The notes beneath the pieces were generated by a model. The model made no database searches. It had not been told where the DNA came from and was given only the letters and a program-made list of their open reading frames with translations. Shown here one piece after another: positions 1 to 8,008 of a stretch of 31,442 bases of DNA (its first letter is position 1; every line of letters begins with the position of its first letter). The stretch is taken from NCBI GenBank assembly GCA_002448395.1, contig DJXS01000042.1, positions 1-31,442 on the forward strand, in the 5' to 3' direction. The stretch comes from Lachnospiraceae bacterium UBA6998 (GTDB lineage: Bacteria > Bacillota > Clostridia > Lachnospirales > Lachnospiraceae). The position numbers and the translations under genes were made by a program.

Positions 1-59
1 ATAAACTTCCGAAGCTCGCGTTCCTGTTTGGGTGTTCCCCGAAAAGCTACTTTAGCCAT
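1..59 (-). CDS. 5' end of a gene resembling NuoE/HydC-type NAD(P)H oxidoreductase or hydrogenase subunits (partial)
   Basis: Only the first 19 codons are in the window; the gene runs off the left edge. The ATG at 59 is preceded by a clear AAGGAGAT ribosome binding site at a good distance. The visible peptide begins MAKVAFRGTPKQERELRKF. The pattern of a short basic start, then F-x-G-T, then a charged helix with QE, resembles what I remember of the N-termini of small NuoE-like (thioredoxin-fold 2Fe-2S) subunits of clostridial hydrogenases and NADH oxidoreductases. That match is from memory and the peptide is very short. A Rex-like redox operator lies in the upstream region, which fits such a function. 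It is separated from clpB by a terminator, so it has its own promoter. Confidence 0.45.
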   Translation of the reverse strand, partial: MAKVAFRGTPKQERELRKF

Positions 60-127
60 CGATCCCCATCTCCTTTCGGTTGCGTGTTTAATTGACGATT
101 TAAGCTGAACAGCGCCTAAACAGCCAT

Positions 128-155
128 TTTGTATGTTTTGTTAATTTTACAACAA
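128..155 (-). promoter_or_regulatory. Putative promoter with overlapping Rex-like operator
   Basis: On the plus strand 138-155 reads TTGTTAATTTTACAACAA, an imperfect inverted repeat. Against the clostridial Rex consensus TTGTTAA-N4-TTAACAA it matches 12 of 14 specified positions (7/7 in one half, 5/7 in the other). On the minus strand a possible -35 TTGTTG (150-155) and -10 TACAAA (128-133) are spaced by 16 bases, so the operator would cover the -35 and spacer. Rex is a repressor that leaves DNA when the NADH/NAD+ ratio is high. Downstream lies the partial NuoE/HydC-like gene starting at 59. The operator match is seen; binding is inferred. Confidence 0.5.
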
Positions 156-223
156 ATTTACTTTGATTTACAGAATTTCGTCAAATATTTGTCATAACTA
201 ACCGATTATTCGCTTTTTTGTCC

Positions 224-253
224 AAAAAAAAGAGCACCATCAGGTGCTCTTTT
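224..253 (-). terminator. Intrinsic terminator after clpB
   Basis: A 7-bp stem GAGCACC / GGTGCTC (232-238 with 243-249) with the 4-base loop ATCA is followed, in the minus-strand reading, by a run of eight T. A-T pairs extend the stem. It lies about 30 bases after the clpB stop codon and ends that transcript before the next gene at 59. Confidence 0.9.
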
Positions 254-284
254 CCACAAATATACCAAACTCCATTCAGTCATT

Positions 285-2882
285 TTACTCAGCGACATAT
301 GCTGTGAGTTTACCGTCCGCGACGTCGATCACGATCGTATCGCCCTCATCTACATTGTCCTGCAGGATGAGTTTGGCCGAGAGCGTCTCGACATGCTTCT
401 GGATATACCTCTTGATCGGTCTTGCTCCGTAAGAGGGATCGTAAGCTGCGTCCGCGACAAACTGTTTGGCCGCGTCCGTGAGCCGGATCGAGATCTGTCT
501 GTCCTCAAGTCTCTTGTTGAGGTCCGCGATGATCAGATCGATGATGCCCGCAATATTATCCTTGCTCAGAGGCGTGAAGAGGATGATCTCGTCAAGCCTG
601 TTGAGAAACTCAGGACGGAAATGCGCGTGAAGAAGCTCCATAACGGCATTCTGGGTCTGTTCACTGATCTCTTCCGCTTCGGGATGACTGTCCAGATCTG
701 CAAGGATCTGCTGCGCCCCGATATTGGAAGTCATGATCAGGATTGTGTTCTTGAAGTCCACGGTCCTTCCCTGGGAGTCCGTGATCCTGCCGTCGTCGAG
801 TACCTGCAGCAGAACGTTGAACACATCCGGATGCGCTTTCTCGATCTCATCAAACAGCACAACGCTGTACGGCTTGCGGCGGACCGCTTCCGTCAGCTGG
901 CCGCCTTCTTCGTAACCGACATATCCGGGCGGCGCTCCGATCAGTCTCGATACGGAGAATTTCTCCATATATTCACTCATATCGATTCTTACGATATTTT
1001 TTTCATCATCGAACAGAGCCTGCGCGAGTGCCTTCGCGAGCTCCGTCTTACCTACGCCGGTGGGGCCAAGGAACATGAAGGAACCGATAGGTTTAGTGGG
1101 ATCCTTGATGCCGGCCTTGCTGCGGAGGATCGCTTCGGAAACCTTGGTGACAGCTTCGTCCTGGCCGATCACTCTCTTGTGCAGTTCCTCATCCAGATGG
1201 AGGGTCTTGCTGCGCTCACTCTCAGTCAGTTTGCTGATCGGGATACCGGTCCAGCGCGATACGATCCTGCCGATCTCATTCTCTGTAACACGGTCGTGAA
1301 CAAGAGATACATCTTTCATCTTATTCTCTTCTTCGACCAGCTGCTTTCTGAGCGAAGGAAGAGTTCCATACTGAAGTTCCGCCGCCTTGTTCAGGTCGCC
1401 CTGCTGCTGCGCCTTCTGGATATCGCTGTTAACCTGGTCGATCTGCTCGCGGATCTTGGACAGCTGGTCCGCGCGCGCTTTTTCATTCTCCCACTGCGCC
1501 TTCTGGGAAGCAAACTGCTCCTTGAGTTCTGCCAGTTCCTTCTGAAGATCTTCCAGACGCTCCATGCTCAGTTTGTCATCTTCCTTCTTGAGGGCAGTTT
1601 CCTCGATCTCCAGCTGCAGGATCTTCCTCTGCATCTCATCGAGTTCTGTGGGAAGGGAGTTCATCTCTGTCTTGATCAGGGCGCAGGCCTCGTCCACGAG
1701 GTCGATCGCCTTATCCGGCAGGAATCTGTCGGAGATATAGCGGTTGGAAAGAACCGCTGCGCTCACAAGCGCGTTGTCCATGATCTTGACGCCGTGATAC
1801 ACCTCATAGCGCTCCTTGAGTCCTCTCAGGATAGAGATCGTGTCCTCAACAGTAGGTTCATCTACCATGACGGGCTGGAATCTTCTCTCCAGCGCAGCAT
1901 CCTTTTCGATGTACTGTCTGTACTCCTTGAGAGTTGTCGCGCCGATGCAGTGCAGTTCGCCCCTTGCCAGCATGGGTTTGAGCATATTTCCGGCGTCCAT
2001 AGCGCCTTCCGATTTGCCTGCGCCCACAATGGTGTGAAGCTCGTCGATAAAGAGTATGATCTCGCCGTCACTCTGGCGCACATCCTCCAGTACGGCTTTA
2101 AGTCTCTCCTCGAATTCACCTCTGTATTTTGCCCCTGCTACCAGGGAGCCCATATTGAGGGAAAAGATTTTCTTGTCTTTGAGTCCTTCCGGCACATCGC
2201 CCTTAGCGATACGCTGTGCAAGCCCCTCAACAACTGCTGTCTTGCCGACTCCGGGCTCACCGATCAGAACGGGGTTATTCTTGGTCTTCCTGGACAGAAT
2301 ACGTATCACATTTCGGATCTCCGCGTCCCTTCCGATGACCGGATCGAGTTTCTGGTCCCTCGCCTTTCCGACGAGTTCCTCGCCGTATTTGGCCAGAGTG
2401 TCATAAGTCGCCTCAGGGTTATCCGTTGTAACTCTCTGATTGCCCCTGACTGTCGACAAGGCCTTCAGGAAAGTATCCCTTGTAATTCCATTGTCCTTAA
2501 ACAGTTTGGAGATCACTCTGTCCGCATTCCTGATCAGGGAAAGGAAGAGATGCTCAACGCTTACATATTCGTCGCCAAGCTGCTTCGCTTCGTTCTCCGC
2601 GCCGATCAGGACCTTGTTGAGGTCCCCGCTGACATAAACTCTTGAACCGCCGGAACCGCTGACCTTGGTCACACCGGCCAGAGCTCTCTCCGATGCCTTC
2701 AGGAATGCCTGCGGGTCAATGCCCATCTTCTGCACAAGCTTCAGAATAAGACTGTCTTCTATAGTCAAAAGACTGTAAAGCAGATGCTCCTGTTCGATCT
2801 GCTGATTTCCGTATTCATAGGCGAGCTGCTCACACTGATTGACAGCTTCAATGGACTTCTGTGTAAATTTCTGTATATTCAT
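285..2882 (-). CDS. clpB: ClpB protein disaggregase (Hsp104/ClpB AAA+ ATPase)
   Basis: Full-length 865-residue ClpB, a cytosolic hexameric ATPase that, with DnaK, threads aggregated proteins through its pore. Seen in order: Clp N-domain repeats (about 1-145), first AAA+ module with Walker A GEPGVGKT (208-215) and Walker B ILFIDELH (near 276-283), a long charged coiled-coil M-domain (about 410-530), then a second AAA+ module with GPTGVGKT (606-613) and the C-terminal ClpB domain ending [11 protein letters not shown]. The M-domain separates it from ClpC, and there is no ClpP-binding loop to note. AAGGAGG sits 7 bases before the ATG; an earlier ATG only 3 bases after it is out of frame. It has its own promoter (2924-2951) and terminator. 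I saw no CIRCE (HrcA) or CtsR-type operator in the short upstream region. Confidence 0.97.
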   Translation of the reverse strand: MNIQKFTQKSIEAVNQCEQLAYEYGNQQIEQEHLLYSLLTIEDSLILKLVQKMGIDPQAFLKASERALAGVTKVSGSGGSRVYVSGDLNKVLIGAENEAKQLGDEYVSVEHLFLSLIRNADRVISKLFKDNGITRDTFLKALSTVRGNQRVTTDNPEATYDTLAKYGEELVGKARDQKLDPVIGRDAEIRNVIRILSRKTKNNPVLIGEPGVGKTAVVEGLAQRIAKGDVPEGLKDKKIFSLNMGSLVAGAKYRGEFEERLKAVLEDVRQSDGEIILFIDELHTIVGAGKSEGAMDAGNMLKPMLARGELHCIGATTLKEYRQYIEKDAALERRFQPVMVDEPTVEDTISILRGLKERYEVYHGVKIMDNALVSAAVLSNRYISDRFLPDKAIDLVDEACALIKTEMNSLPTELDEMQRKILQLEIEETALKKEDDKLSMERLEDLQKELAELKEQFASQKAQWENEKARADQLSKIREQIDQVNSDIQKAQQQGDLNKAAELQYGTLPSLRKQLVEEENKMKDVSLVHDRVTENEIGRIVSRWTGIPISKLTESERSKTLHLDEELHKRVIGQDEAVTKVSEAILRSKAGIKDPTKPIGSFMFLGPTGVGKTELAKALAQALFDDEKNIVRIDMSEYMEKFSVSRLIGAPPGYVGYEEGGQLTEAVRRKPYSVVLFDEIEKAHPDVFNVLLQVLDDGRITDSQGRTVDFKNTILIMTSNIGAQQILADLDSHPEAEEISEQTQNAVMELLHAHFRPEFLNRLDEIILFTPLSKDNIAGIIDLIIADLNKRLEDRQISIRLTDAAKQFVADAAYDPSYGARPIKRYIQKHVETLSAKLILQDNVDEGDTIVIDVADGKLTAYVAE

Positions 2883-2923
2883 GCATAGTCCTCCTTGCTT
2901 AATGTTTTTGTTGTTCTATAACT

Positions 2924-2951
2924 ACTATAACACGTGCAATCCCTATGTCAA
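2924..2951 (-). promoter_or_regulatory. Sigma-A type promoter of clpB
   Basis: The minus strand has -35 TTGACA (2946-2951, perfect consensus) and -10 TATAGT (2924-2929), spaced by 16 bases, followed about 35 bases later by the clpB ribosome binding site. The -35 starts just past the terminator of the upstream DUF308 gene. Confidence 0.8.
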
Positions 2952-2961
2952 GAAGAATTTT

Positions 2962-2997
2962 AAAAAAGAACGCCATAAAAATTAAGGCGTTCTTTTT
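2962..2997 (-). terminator. Intrinsic terminator after the DUF308 gene
   Basis: Stem GAACGCC / GGCGTTC (2968-2974 with 2986-2992) flanked by A and T runs on both sides; in the minus reading the second arm is followed by six T. It lies about 28 bases past the stop codon at 3025. The symmetric A/T runs mean it could also act on plus-strand transcripts. Confidence 0.88.
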
Positions 2998-3024
2998 ATT
3001 CGGAAAATCTATCCGTTCTATGTA

Positions 3025-3846
3025 TTATTCCGGCTGTTTATTCTCATCCTGTCCGTTCCCCGCAGAGTCAGTTCCGGCGAATGCAGAAAAGTCTGTATCC
3101 TGTTCGGCCTGCTCCATGTACTCAGGGACCGCACTGCTCTCCTCCGGCTTTACCGGAGGCTGAAGAGTCTCTTCTCCCGCCGGATTCTGGTGAACTTCAT
3201 TATCCGAAGGAGCCTGCGGTGTATTTTCTGCATTAACACTCTCTGAAGAAGCCTCTCCGGCTTCTGTCACTGTCGCTTCTGCGTCCACTGCATTTGCTTC
3301 CGCCGCCATCTCTTTGGATACTTTGGAAATCCTTGAGATCACCCAGAGATCGGAAACACCGTCGAAGATCAGGATGCCGCCGGCGATCCTTGTGATAAGT
3401 GAAGCCAGATTAAAAGCATTTCTGATCAGGAATATACCGGCTGCGATCGTTGCGATCGCCACGATGAGCGAAGCCCACCATTTATTATATTTACTGCGGG
3501 TGAGCATGAATGTCTCGCCCAGATTGATCAGGCCGCTTATTAGGACCAGAATGCCCATGATCGTCGGGATCAGCCTGACCAGATCTTCCGGATGTAAAAA
3601 GATCACAACGCCGCAGATCAGCATCACCGCCGCCATGATCAGAAGAACTGACTTCATCGCCGACTCATGGTTTCTAAAGAACATGAAAACCGCCGCCAGT
3701 CCTCCCGCTGCCAGAATAGCCCCGATACATTTTCCCATGATCAGAAGGCTCGTAGACGGCCATACAAGCAGAACAATGCCGAGCACTATTGCTCCGGCGG
3801 CAAATATAATGCGGTCGGTCCTAAAGCTTTTCAGATTGTTCCCCAT
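3025..3846 (-). CDS. DUF308/HdeD-family membrane protein with acidic C-terminal tail
   Basis: A 273-residue integral membrane protein. About six hydrophobic helices are visible within residues 12-170 (roughly 12-29, 34-56, 66-84, 89-112, 123-141, 148-170), each pair joined by a short loop, as in the DUF308/HdeD family (acid-resistance HdeD in enterobacteria; function unproven in Firmicutes). After residue 180 comes a hydrophilic tail of about 90 residues, rich in E, S, A, P and Q, with no predicted fold, probably facing the cytoplasm or the outside depending on topology. An AGGGGG site precedes the ATG by 8 bases. It has its own extended -10 promoter and a strong terminator, so it is a single-gene unit between ysxC and clpB. 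No link to ClpB function can be shown from sequence. Confidence 0.82.
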   Translation of the reverse strand: MGNNLKSFRTDRIIFAAGAIVLGIVLLVWPSTSLLIMGKCIGAILAAGGLAAVFMFFRNHESAMKSVLLIMAAVMLICGVVIFLHPEDLVRLIPTIMGILVLISGLINLGETFMLTRSKYNKWWASLIVAIATIAAGIFLIRNAFNLASLITRIAGGILIFDGVSDLWVISRISKVSKEMAAEANAVDAEATVTEAGEASSESVNAENTPQAPSDNEVHQNPAGEETLQPPVKPEESSAVPEYMEQAEQDTDFSAFAGTDSAGNGQDENKQPE

Positions 3847-3924
3847 AGGCTTTTCCCCCTGTTAATTCTCATTTGCGGCATGCAGACCATATTTCCCGAA
3901 AGGCCGGCGCCGCTGTCTGATAAG

Positions 3925-3933
3925 ATTATACCA
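3925..3933 (-). promoter_or_regulatory. Extended -10 promoter of the DUF308 gene
   Basis: The minus strand reads TGGTATAAT: a perfect -10 TATAAT (3925-3930) with the TG of an extended -10. There is no good -35 at 17 bases. The element overlaps the stop codon of ysxC and lies about 80 bases before the DUF308 start. Confidence 0.65.
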
Positions 3934-4546
3934 TATCATTCTCTTTCGTGAGAAAGCCATCGATTATATTGTAAAGATCTTCCCTTCCCGCCTTTTTTAA
4001 ACCGGAAAACGGGATCACTTCAAAGCTGACATCGTGGCTCACTTTGCTCTTTTCCATAATGGTCCTGCGGATCATGGCCGTCTGCTTCGCGAGCTGGCTC
4101 CTCTTTATCTTGTCGGATTTGGTCGCGACAATGTAAGGCGTAAACCCTGCTGCCAGAATCCAGTCAAACATCATGACGTCGTTTTCCGAAGGCTCATGTC
4201 TGATATCGACAAGAAGAAAAACCGCTTCAAGTTTTTTGCTGGTGTGAAGATAATTCTCGATCATCTTCCCCCACTGCTGTTTGACCTTTACGCCTGCCGT
4301 CGCATAGCCGTATCCGGGCAGATCCACAAGATAGAACTCATCGTTGACATTGTAGTAGTTGATCGTCTGAGTCTTTCCGGGCGTAGCGCTGGTCCTGGCG
4401 TATGATTTCCGGTTCATAAGGGCGTTGATCAGTGTGGATTTCCCCACATTGCTCTTTCCCGCGAAAGCAAACTCGGGTTTTGTATTCTCAGGCAGCTTGC
4501 TCGTGATGCCGCACACGGTCTCAAGATTTACTGTTTTAATGATCAT
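3926..4546 (-). CDS. ysxC: Ribosome biogenesis GTP-binding protein YsxC/EngB
   Basis: A 206-residue TRAFAC-class GTPase needed for assembly of the large ribosomal subunit. Seen: G1 loop GKSNVGKS (30-37), the family sequence ARTSATPGKTQ in switch I, G3 DLPGYG (75-80) and G4 TKSD. The open frame extends upstream to 4627, but the ATG at 4546 is chosen because it has an AAAGGGAC ribosome binding site and gives the usual EngB length and start (MIIKTVNLE). The added 27 residues would lie in a stem-loop and have no ribosome binding site. It follows clpX by about 95 bases and is probably the last gene of the tig-clpP-clpX transcript, though the stem-loop between may lower its level. Confidence 0.95.
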   Translation of the reverse strand: MIIKTVNLETVCGITSKLPENTKPEFAFAGKSNVGKSTLINALMNRKSYARTSATPGKTQTINYYNVNDEFYLVDLPGYGYATAGVKVKQQWGKMIENYLHTSKKLEAVFLLVDIRHEPSENDVMMFDWILAAGFTPYIVATKSDKIKRSQLAKQTAMIRRTIMEKSKVSHDVSFEVIPFSGLKKAGREDLYNIIDGFLTKENDMV

Positions 4547-4579
4547 ACGTGTCCCTTTCTGCGTTTTTGTTTGTATAAA

Positions 4580-4614
4580 GATATCGCTTCCGCAGATCTT
4601 GCAGAAGCGATATC
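4580..4614 (-). other. Long stem-loop between clpX and ysxC
   Basis: A perfect 11-bp inverted repeat GATATCGCTTC / GAAGCGATATC (4580-4590 with 4604-4614). Past one C-A mismatch, GCA/TGC can pair to extend it. In the minus-strand reading it comes 26 bases after the clpX stop. It is followed by a T-poor sequence (TTTATACAAACAAAAA), so it is not a typical intrinsic terminator. It may be a weak terminator, an RNase-resistant 3' end or a processing site. Confidence 0.6.
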
Positions 4615-4640
4615 CGGTTATTGCCATATAATGTTGGTGA

Positions 4641-5939
4641 TCATTTCGCTTCGAGAAGGTCGATCGTCTTGATCTCCGGAGCTTCTCTGACGACTATCGG
4701 AGGCTCTCCGTCCAGTACGGATCCTTTCGTGATGATGCATTCCTTGATGGTCTTATCGGAAGGAATGGTGAACATGACGTCCATCATGACTTTCTCCATG
4801 ATCGAGCGCAGTCCTCTCGCGCCGGTCTTGCGCTCAACGGCGAGATCGGCGATTGCTTCAAGCGCGTCGTCCTCAAAGGAAAGCTTTACATCATCATAGG
4901 AGAAGAGTTTCCTGTACTGCTTGCTCAATGCATTCTTGGGCTCTTTGAGAATCCGGATCAGAGCTTCCCTGTCCAGTTCGTTCAAAGTAGTGACCACCGG
5001 CACTCTTCCGATAAATTCGGGGATCAGGCCGAACTTGACAAGATCCTGCGGAAGGACCTGGCTGAGGGTTTCATCCAGTTTCTTGGGATCATGTGCCTCA
5101 ACGTTGGCGTGAAAGCCCATGGCTCTCCTGCCGATCCTGGCATTAATGATCTTATCGAGTCCGTCAAATGCGCCGCCCACGATAAACAATATATTTGTCG
5201 TATCGATCTGAATAAGCTCCTGCTGCGGATGCTTGCGCCCGCCCTGAGGAGGAACCGATGCATTAGTGCCCTCAATGATCTTAAGGAGCGCCTGCTGTAC
5301 GCCTTCGCCGGAGACATCTCTTGTGATGGAGACGTTCTCGCCCTTCTTCGATATTTTGTCGATCTCATCGATGTAAATGATACCGAGCTGAGCCCTCTCG
5401 ATGTTGTAGTCCGCGGCCTGGATCAGTTTGAGAAGGATATTTTCAACGTCCTCGCCTACATATCCCGCTTCCGTGAGAGTCGTCGCATCGGCGATCGCGA
5501 AAGGCACATTGATGATCTTGGCCAGCGTCTGGGCCAGATAGGTCTTTCCCGATCCGGTAGGTCCCAGCATCAGAATATTGCTCTTCTGGAGTTCTACGCC
5601 GTCATCCTCGCCAAGGCCGGACTTGTGTTTGACCCGCTTATAGTGATTGTAAACGGCAACAGAAAGCGTCTTCTTGGCTTCATCCTGACCGATCACATAG
5701 TCATCGAGGAATGTCTTGATCTCAGCCGGTTTGAGAAGGTTGATGCCATCCACAGCGGGATCGCTGACGGAATAATCATCATCCTCTTCGATGGACTCGT
5801 CGATGATATCGGCACAGATCGCAACGCATTCATCGCAGATATAAACTCCCTCGGGTCCTGCGATCAGTTTGGTAACCTGATTCTCGGTCCTGTTGCAGAA
5901 AGAGCATCTGCGCGGCTGCATCTTCGTCTTATCTGCCAT
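4641..5939 (-). CDS. clpX: ClpX, ATPase and specificity subunit of the ClpXP protease
   Basis: A 432-residue AAA+ unfoldase that recognises substrates and feeds them to ClpP. Seen: N-terminal C4 zinc-binding domain (Cys12, Cys15, Cys35, Cys38), an acidic linker, Walker A GPTGSGKT (126-133), Walker [10 protein letters not shown], a ClpP-docking region with IGF-like loop in a conserved position (IPEFIGRVP follows sensor motifs), and the C-terminal small domain. The start codon lies inside the end of clpP: the two genes overlap by 11 bases, and the ribosome binding site AAGGAG is clpP coding sequence, so translation is probably coupled. Length and sequence are typical. Confidence 0.97.
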   Translation of the reverse strand: MADKTKMQPRRCSFCNRTENQVTKLIAGPEGVYICDECVAICADIIDESIEEDDDYSVSDPAVDGINLLKPAEIKTFLDDYVIGQDEAKKTLSVAVYNHYKRVKHKSGLGEDDGVELQKSNILMLGPTGSGKTYLAQTLAKIINVPFAIADATTLTEAGYVGEDVENILLKLIQAADYNIERAQLGIIYIDEIDKISKKGENVSITRDVSGEGVQQALLKIIEGTNASVPPQGGRKHPQQELIQIDTTNILFIVGGAFDGLDKIINARIGRRAMGFHANVEAHDPKKLDETLSQVLPQDLVKFGLIPEFIGRVPVVTTLNELDREALIRILKEPKNALSKQYRKLFSYDDVKLSFEDDALEAIADLAVERKTGARGLRSIMEKVMMDVMFTIPSDKTIKECIITKGSVLDGEPPIVVREAPEIKTIDLLEAK

Positions 5940-6534
5940 CAGTAATCTCCTTGCGGGTTGTGTAGATCCTGTCGATCAGACCGTATTCCAGAGCCTGCTC
6001 AGGTGTCATCCAGTTGTCCCTGTCCGTATCCTTTACGATCTTCTCATAGGGCTGTCCTGTGTTCTGAGCAAGAAGCCTGTTCATTCTCTCCTTGATCGCA
6101 GCCATATGCGCCGCCTGAATGGCGATATCGGATGCCTGTCCTTCTGTTCCGCCCAGAGGCTGGTGGATCAGGATCTCAGAGTGAGGAAGAGAATATCTCT
6201 TGCCCTTCGTGCCGCCCGCCAGAAGGAAGGAGCCCATGCTCGCCGCCATACCCACGCAGATCGTGGAGACATCGCATTTTACAAACTGCATTGTGTCATA
6301 GATAGCCATACCTGCGGAAATGGATCCGCCGGGGCTGTTGATGTAGAACTGGATGTCCTTATCCGGGTCTTCTCCCTCAAGGAAGAGCATCTGCGCGACT
6401 ATAAGCTCCGCGGACGCGTCCGTAACCTGATCACCCAGAAAGATGATCCTCTCTTTGAGCAGGCGGGAGAAAATATCGTAAGAGCGCTCTCCGGTACCTG
6501 TCTGTTCAATTACATAAGGAATAAAATTTGCCAT
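5929..6534 (-). CDS. clpP: ClpP, serine protease subunit of ClpXP
   Basis: A 201-residue self-compartmentalising protease that forms two stacked heptamer rings. The catalytic triad is visible as Ser99 (GMAASMGS), His124 (ILIHQP) and Asp173 (DRDNWM), with the same spacing as in E. coli ClpP (111/136/185). The substrate-binding strand FYINSPGGS is present. There is little propeptide. The ribosome binding site is a modest TTGGAG 10 bases before the ATG. It sits between tig and clpX, the usual order in Firmicutes and proteobacteria, and overlaps clpX. Confidence 0.97.
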   Translation of the reverse strand: MANFIPYVIEQTGTGERSYDIFSRLLKERIIFLGDQVTDASAELIVAQMLFLEGEDPDKDIQFYINSPGGSISAGMAIYDTMQFVKCDVSTICVGMAASMGSFLLAGGTKGKRYSLPHSEILIHQPLGGTEGQASDIAIQAAHMAAIKERMNRLLAQNTGQPYEKIVKDTDRDNWMTPEQALEYGLIDRIYTTRKEITDGR

Positions 6535-6579
6535 TTTCTAACTCCAATCTTTAACTTGCGATAACTGCCAAGATTGTCT

Positions 6580-6627
6580 GCCACAAAATTCACAGTGGCG
6601 GAGCGCATTATTTCCTGCACTCCGCCA
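6580..6627 (-). other. Two mutually exclusive stem-loops between tig and clpP
   Basis: Stem A: TGGCGGAG / CTCCGCCA (6596-6603 with 6620-6627), extended past a C-A mismatch by GCA/TGC. Stem B: GCCAC / GTGGC (6580-6584 with 6595-6599). Bases 6596-6599 belong to both, so only one can form at a time. In the minus-strand transcript stem A comes first, just after the tig stop codon (6633). Neither is followed by a T run. The pairing is seen; any role in setting clpP level is inferred. Confidence 0.55.
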
Positions 6628-6632
6628 TCCAA

Positions 6633-7925
6633 TTACTTCTCTACAGCATTGTCAGCGACAAAGGAAACAGCCTTCTGAACAGCAATATCCTCCATCATTC
6701 TGTCTTTCTCTCTTCCCTCGAAGATCTTCTTGACGGTGTCGACATCTGTGCCGTAAGCTTCCGCAAGCTTGCCCAGTTCAACTTCGAAGTCCTCTTCGGT
6801 GGCGACAATGTTCTCAGCCTTTACGATCTCTTCAAGAACAAGGCGTGTGCGGATGCGCTTGTCAGCCTGGTCCTTAACTTCTTCCATCATCTTCTCTCTG
6901 CTTCCGCCGATGTAGGAGAAGTACTGATCGATATTAAGACCCTGGGACTGAAGTCTCTGCGCAAACTCGTCTACGATCTGCTCCTGCTGAGCCTTGAGCA
7001 TGGGCTCGGGAATCTCGATCTCGGAATCAGCGATGATCGCGTCGATCACTTTGTTCTCTTTCTCGGTTCTTGCCTTCTCTTCCTTCTTGACCTCGAGGTT
7101 CTTGCGGATGTCCGCCTTATACTCTTCAAGAGTGGAGAACTCAGAGACATCGTCTGCGAACTCATCGTTCAGCTCAGGGAGAACCTTCTCTGTGATCTTG
7201 AGGACTGTGCACTTGAACACTGCGGGCTTGCCTGCGAGTTCAGCTGACTGATAGTTCTCGGGGAAAGTTACGTTAACTTCGATCTCTTTTCCGATCTCAG
7301 CGCCGATCAGCTGCTCCTCGAAACCGGGAATGAAGGAACCGGAACCGATGGTCAGAGGATAATCCTCTCCCTTTCCGCCTTCAAATGCAACGCCGTCTAC
7401 AAATCCCTCGAAGTTGAGGTTGACCTTGTCGCCGTCTGCTACCGGTCTGTCAGTGATCTCGTTATAAGAAGCGTTCTTCTCCTGCTCAGCACTGAGCTCA
7501 GCTTCAACTTCCTCGTCGGATACGGATACGTCTGTCTTCTCGACTTCGACGCCCTTGTACTTGCCAAGGCTTACCGGAGGCTTAACAGCTACTGTAGCTG
7601 TATAGATCAGGGGCTTGCCGGCTTCAGCCTGTACAAGCTCGATATCAGGGTTGGAAGAGATCTCGTTAGCGATCTCGCTGCCCTGCGCCGCCTCGGGATA
7701 AGTGCTGTTGATCATATCGTTAATAGCATCCTCAAGAAAAACGCCGATGCCGTACATCTGCTCGATCAGCTTCCTGGGAGCCTTGCCCTTGCGGAATCCG
7801 GGTACGCTGATCCTGGATCTCTGCTTGAGATATACCTTGTTGACTGCTTTATCAAAATCTTCGGCGCTCACCTCAATCGTGAGTTTTGCCATACTTTTTT
7901 CCAGTTTTTCAACCGTTACGCTCAT
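6633..7925 (-). CDS. tig: Trigger factor, ribosome-bound chaperone and prolyl isomerase
   Basis: A 430-residue protein of the usual length and three-part build. The N-terminal domain carries the ribosomal protein L23 docking signature GFRKGKAP (43-50). The middle FKBP-type peptidyl-prolyl isomerase domain (about 150-250) includes DGVAFEGGKGEDYPLTIG and the F-IPGFEEQLIG motif. The long helical C-terminal arm domain ends in SFVADNAVEK. It binds nascent chains at the exit tunnel. AGGAGG lies 10 bases before the ATG. It is the first gene of the tig-clpP-clpX(-ysxC) cluster and has an extended -10 promoter directly upstream. Confidence 0.97.
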   Translation of the reverse strand: MSVTVEKLEKSMAKLTIEVSAEDFDKAVNKVYLKQRSRISVPGFRKGKAPRKLIEQMYGIGVFLEDAINDMINSTYPEAAQGSEIANEISSNPDIELVQAEAGKPLIYTATVAVKPPVSLGKYKGVEVEKTDVSVSDEEVEAELSAEQEKNASYNEITDRPVADGDKVNLNFEGFVDGVAFEGGKGEDYPLTIGSGSFIPGFEEQLIGAEIGKEIEVNVTFPENYQSAELAGKPAVFKCTVLKITEKVLPELNDEFADDVSEFSTLEEYKADIRKNLEVKKEEKARTEKENKVIDAIIADSEIEIPEPMLKAQQEQIVDEFAQRLQSQGLNIDQYFSYIGGSREKMMEEVKDQADKRIRTRLVLEEIVKAENIVATEEDFEVELGKLAEAYGTDVDTVKKIFEGREKDRMMEDIAVQKAVSFVADNAVEK

Positions 7926-7965
7926 TGACTACTATCCTCCTGTCTGGTTTACACAATTGCAGTAC

Positions 7966-8008
7966 ATTATATCATAACAGTTTGCAAAATTCCAACATGA
8001 AAACTGTT
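7966..8008 (-). promoter_or_regulatory. Promoter of tig with inverted repeat over the -35
   Basis: The minus strand has -10 TATAAT (7966-7971) preceded by TGA, making an extended -10, and a -35-like TTGGAA (7990-7995) at 18 bases. An 8-bp perfect inverted repeat, AACAGTTT (7976-7983) and AAACTGTT (8001-8008), encloses the -35. The repeat also touches the malQ stop codon, so it could instead be a poor terminator, but no T run follows. The promoter is well supported; the operator idea is inference. Confidence 0.65.

Noticed and set aside
393..2645. 750-codon open frame on the plus strand opposite clpB
   Set aside because: It is the antisense shadow of clpB; the product has no recognisable domain and there is no ribosome binding site or promoter of its own. 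Long shadows are expected opposite conserved, codon-biased genes.
2881..2886. ATG 4 bases upstream of the clpB start, a possible upstream reading frame
   Set aside because: It is only 3 bases from the ribosome binding site core, too close to be used, and out of frame.
2883..2945. CIRCE (HrcA) or CtsR operator upstream of clpB
   Set aside because: Looked for because clpB is usually heat-shock controlled. Neither the 9-9-9 CIRCE repeat nor tandem GGTCAAA heptads were found; only a sigma-A type promoter.
3847..3925. Terminator for ysxC in the GC-rich stretch before the DUF308 gene
   Set aside because: The GGCGCC-type palindrome is short and no T run follows; it does not look like a real terminator.
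4547..4627. N-terminal extension of YsxC with a CKIC motif
   Set aside because: The extra 27 codons lie across a stem-loop, lack a ribosome binding site and are not part of the EngB family; the downstream ATG has a good site.
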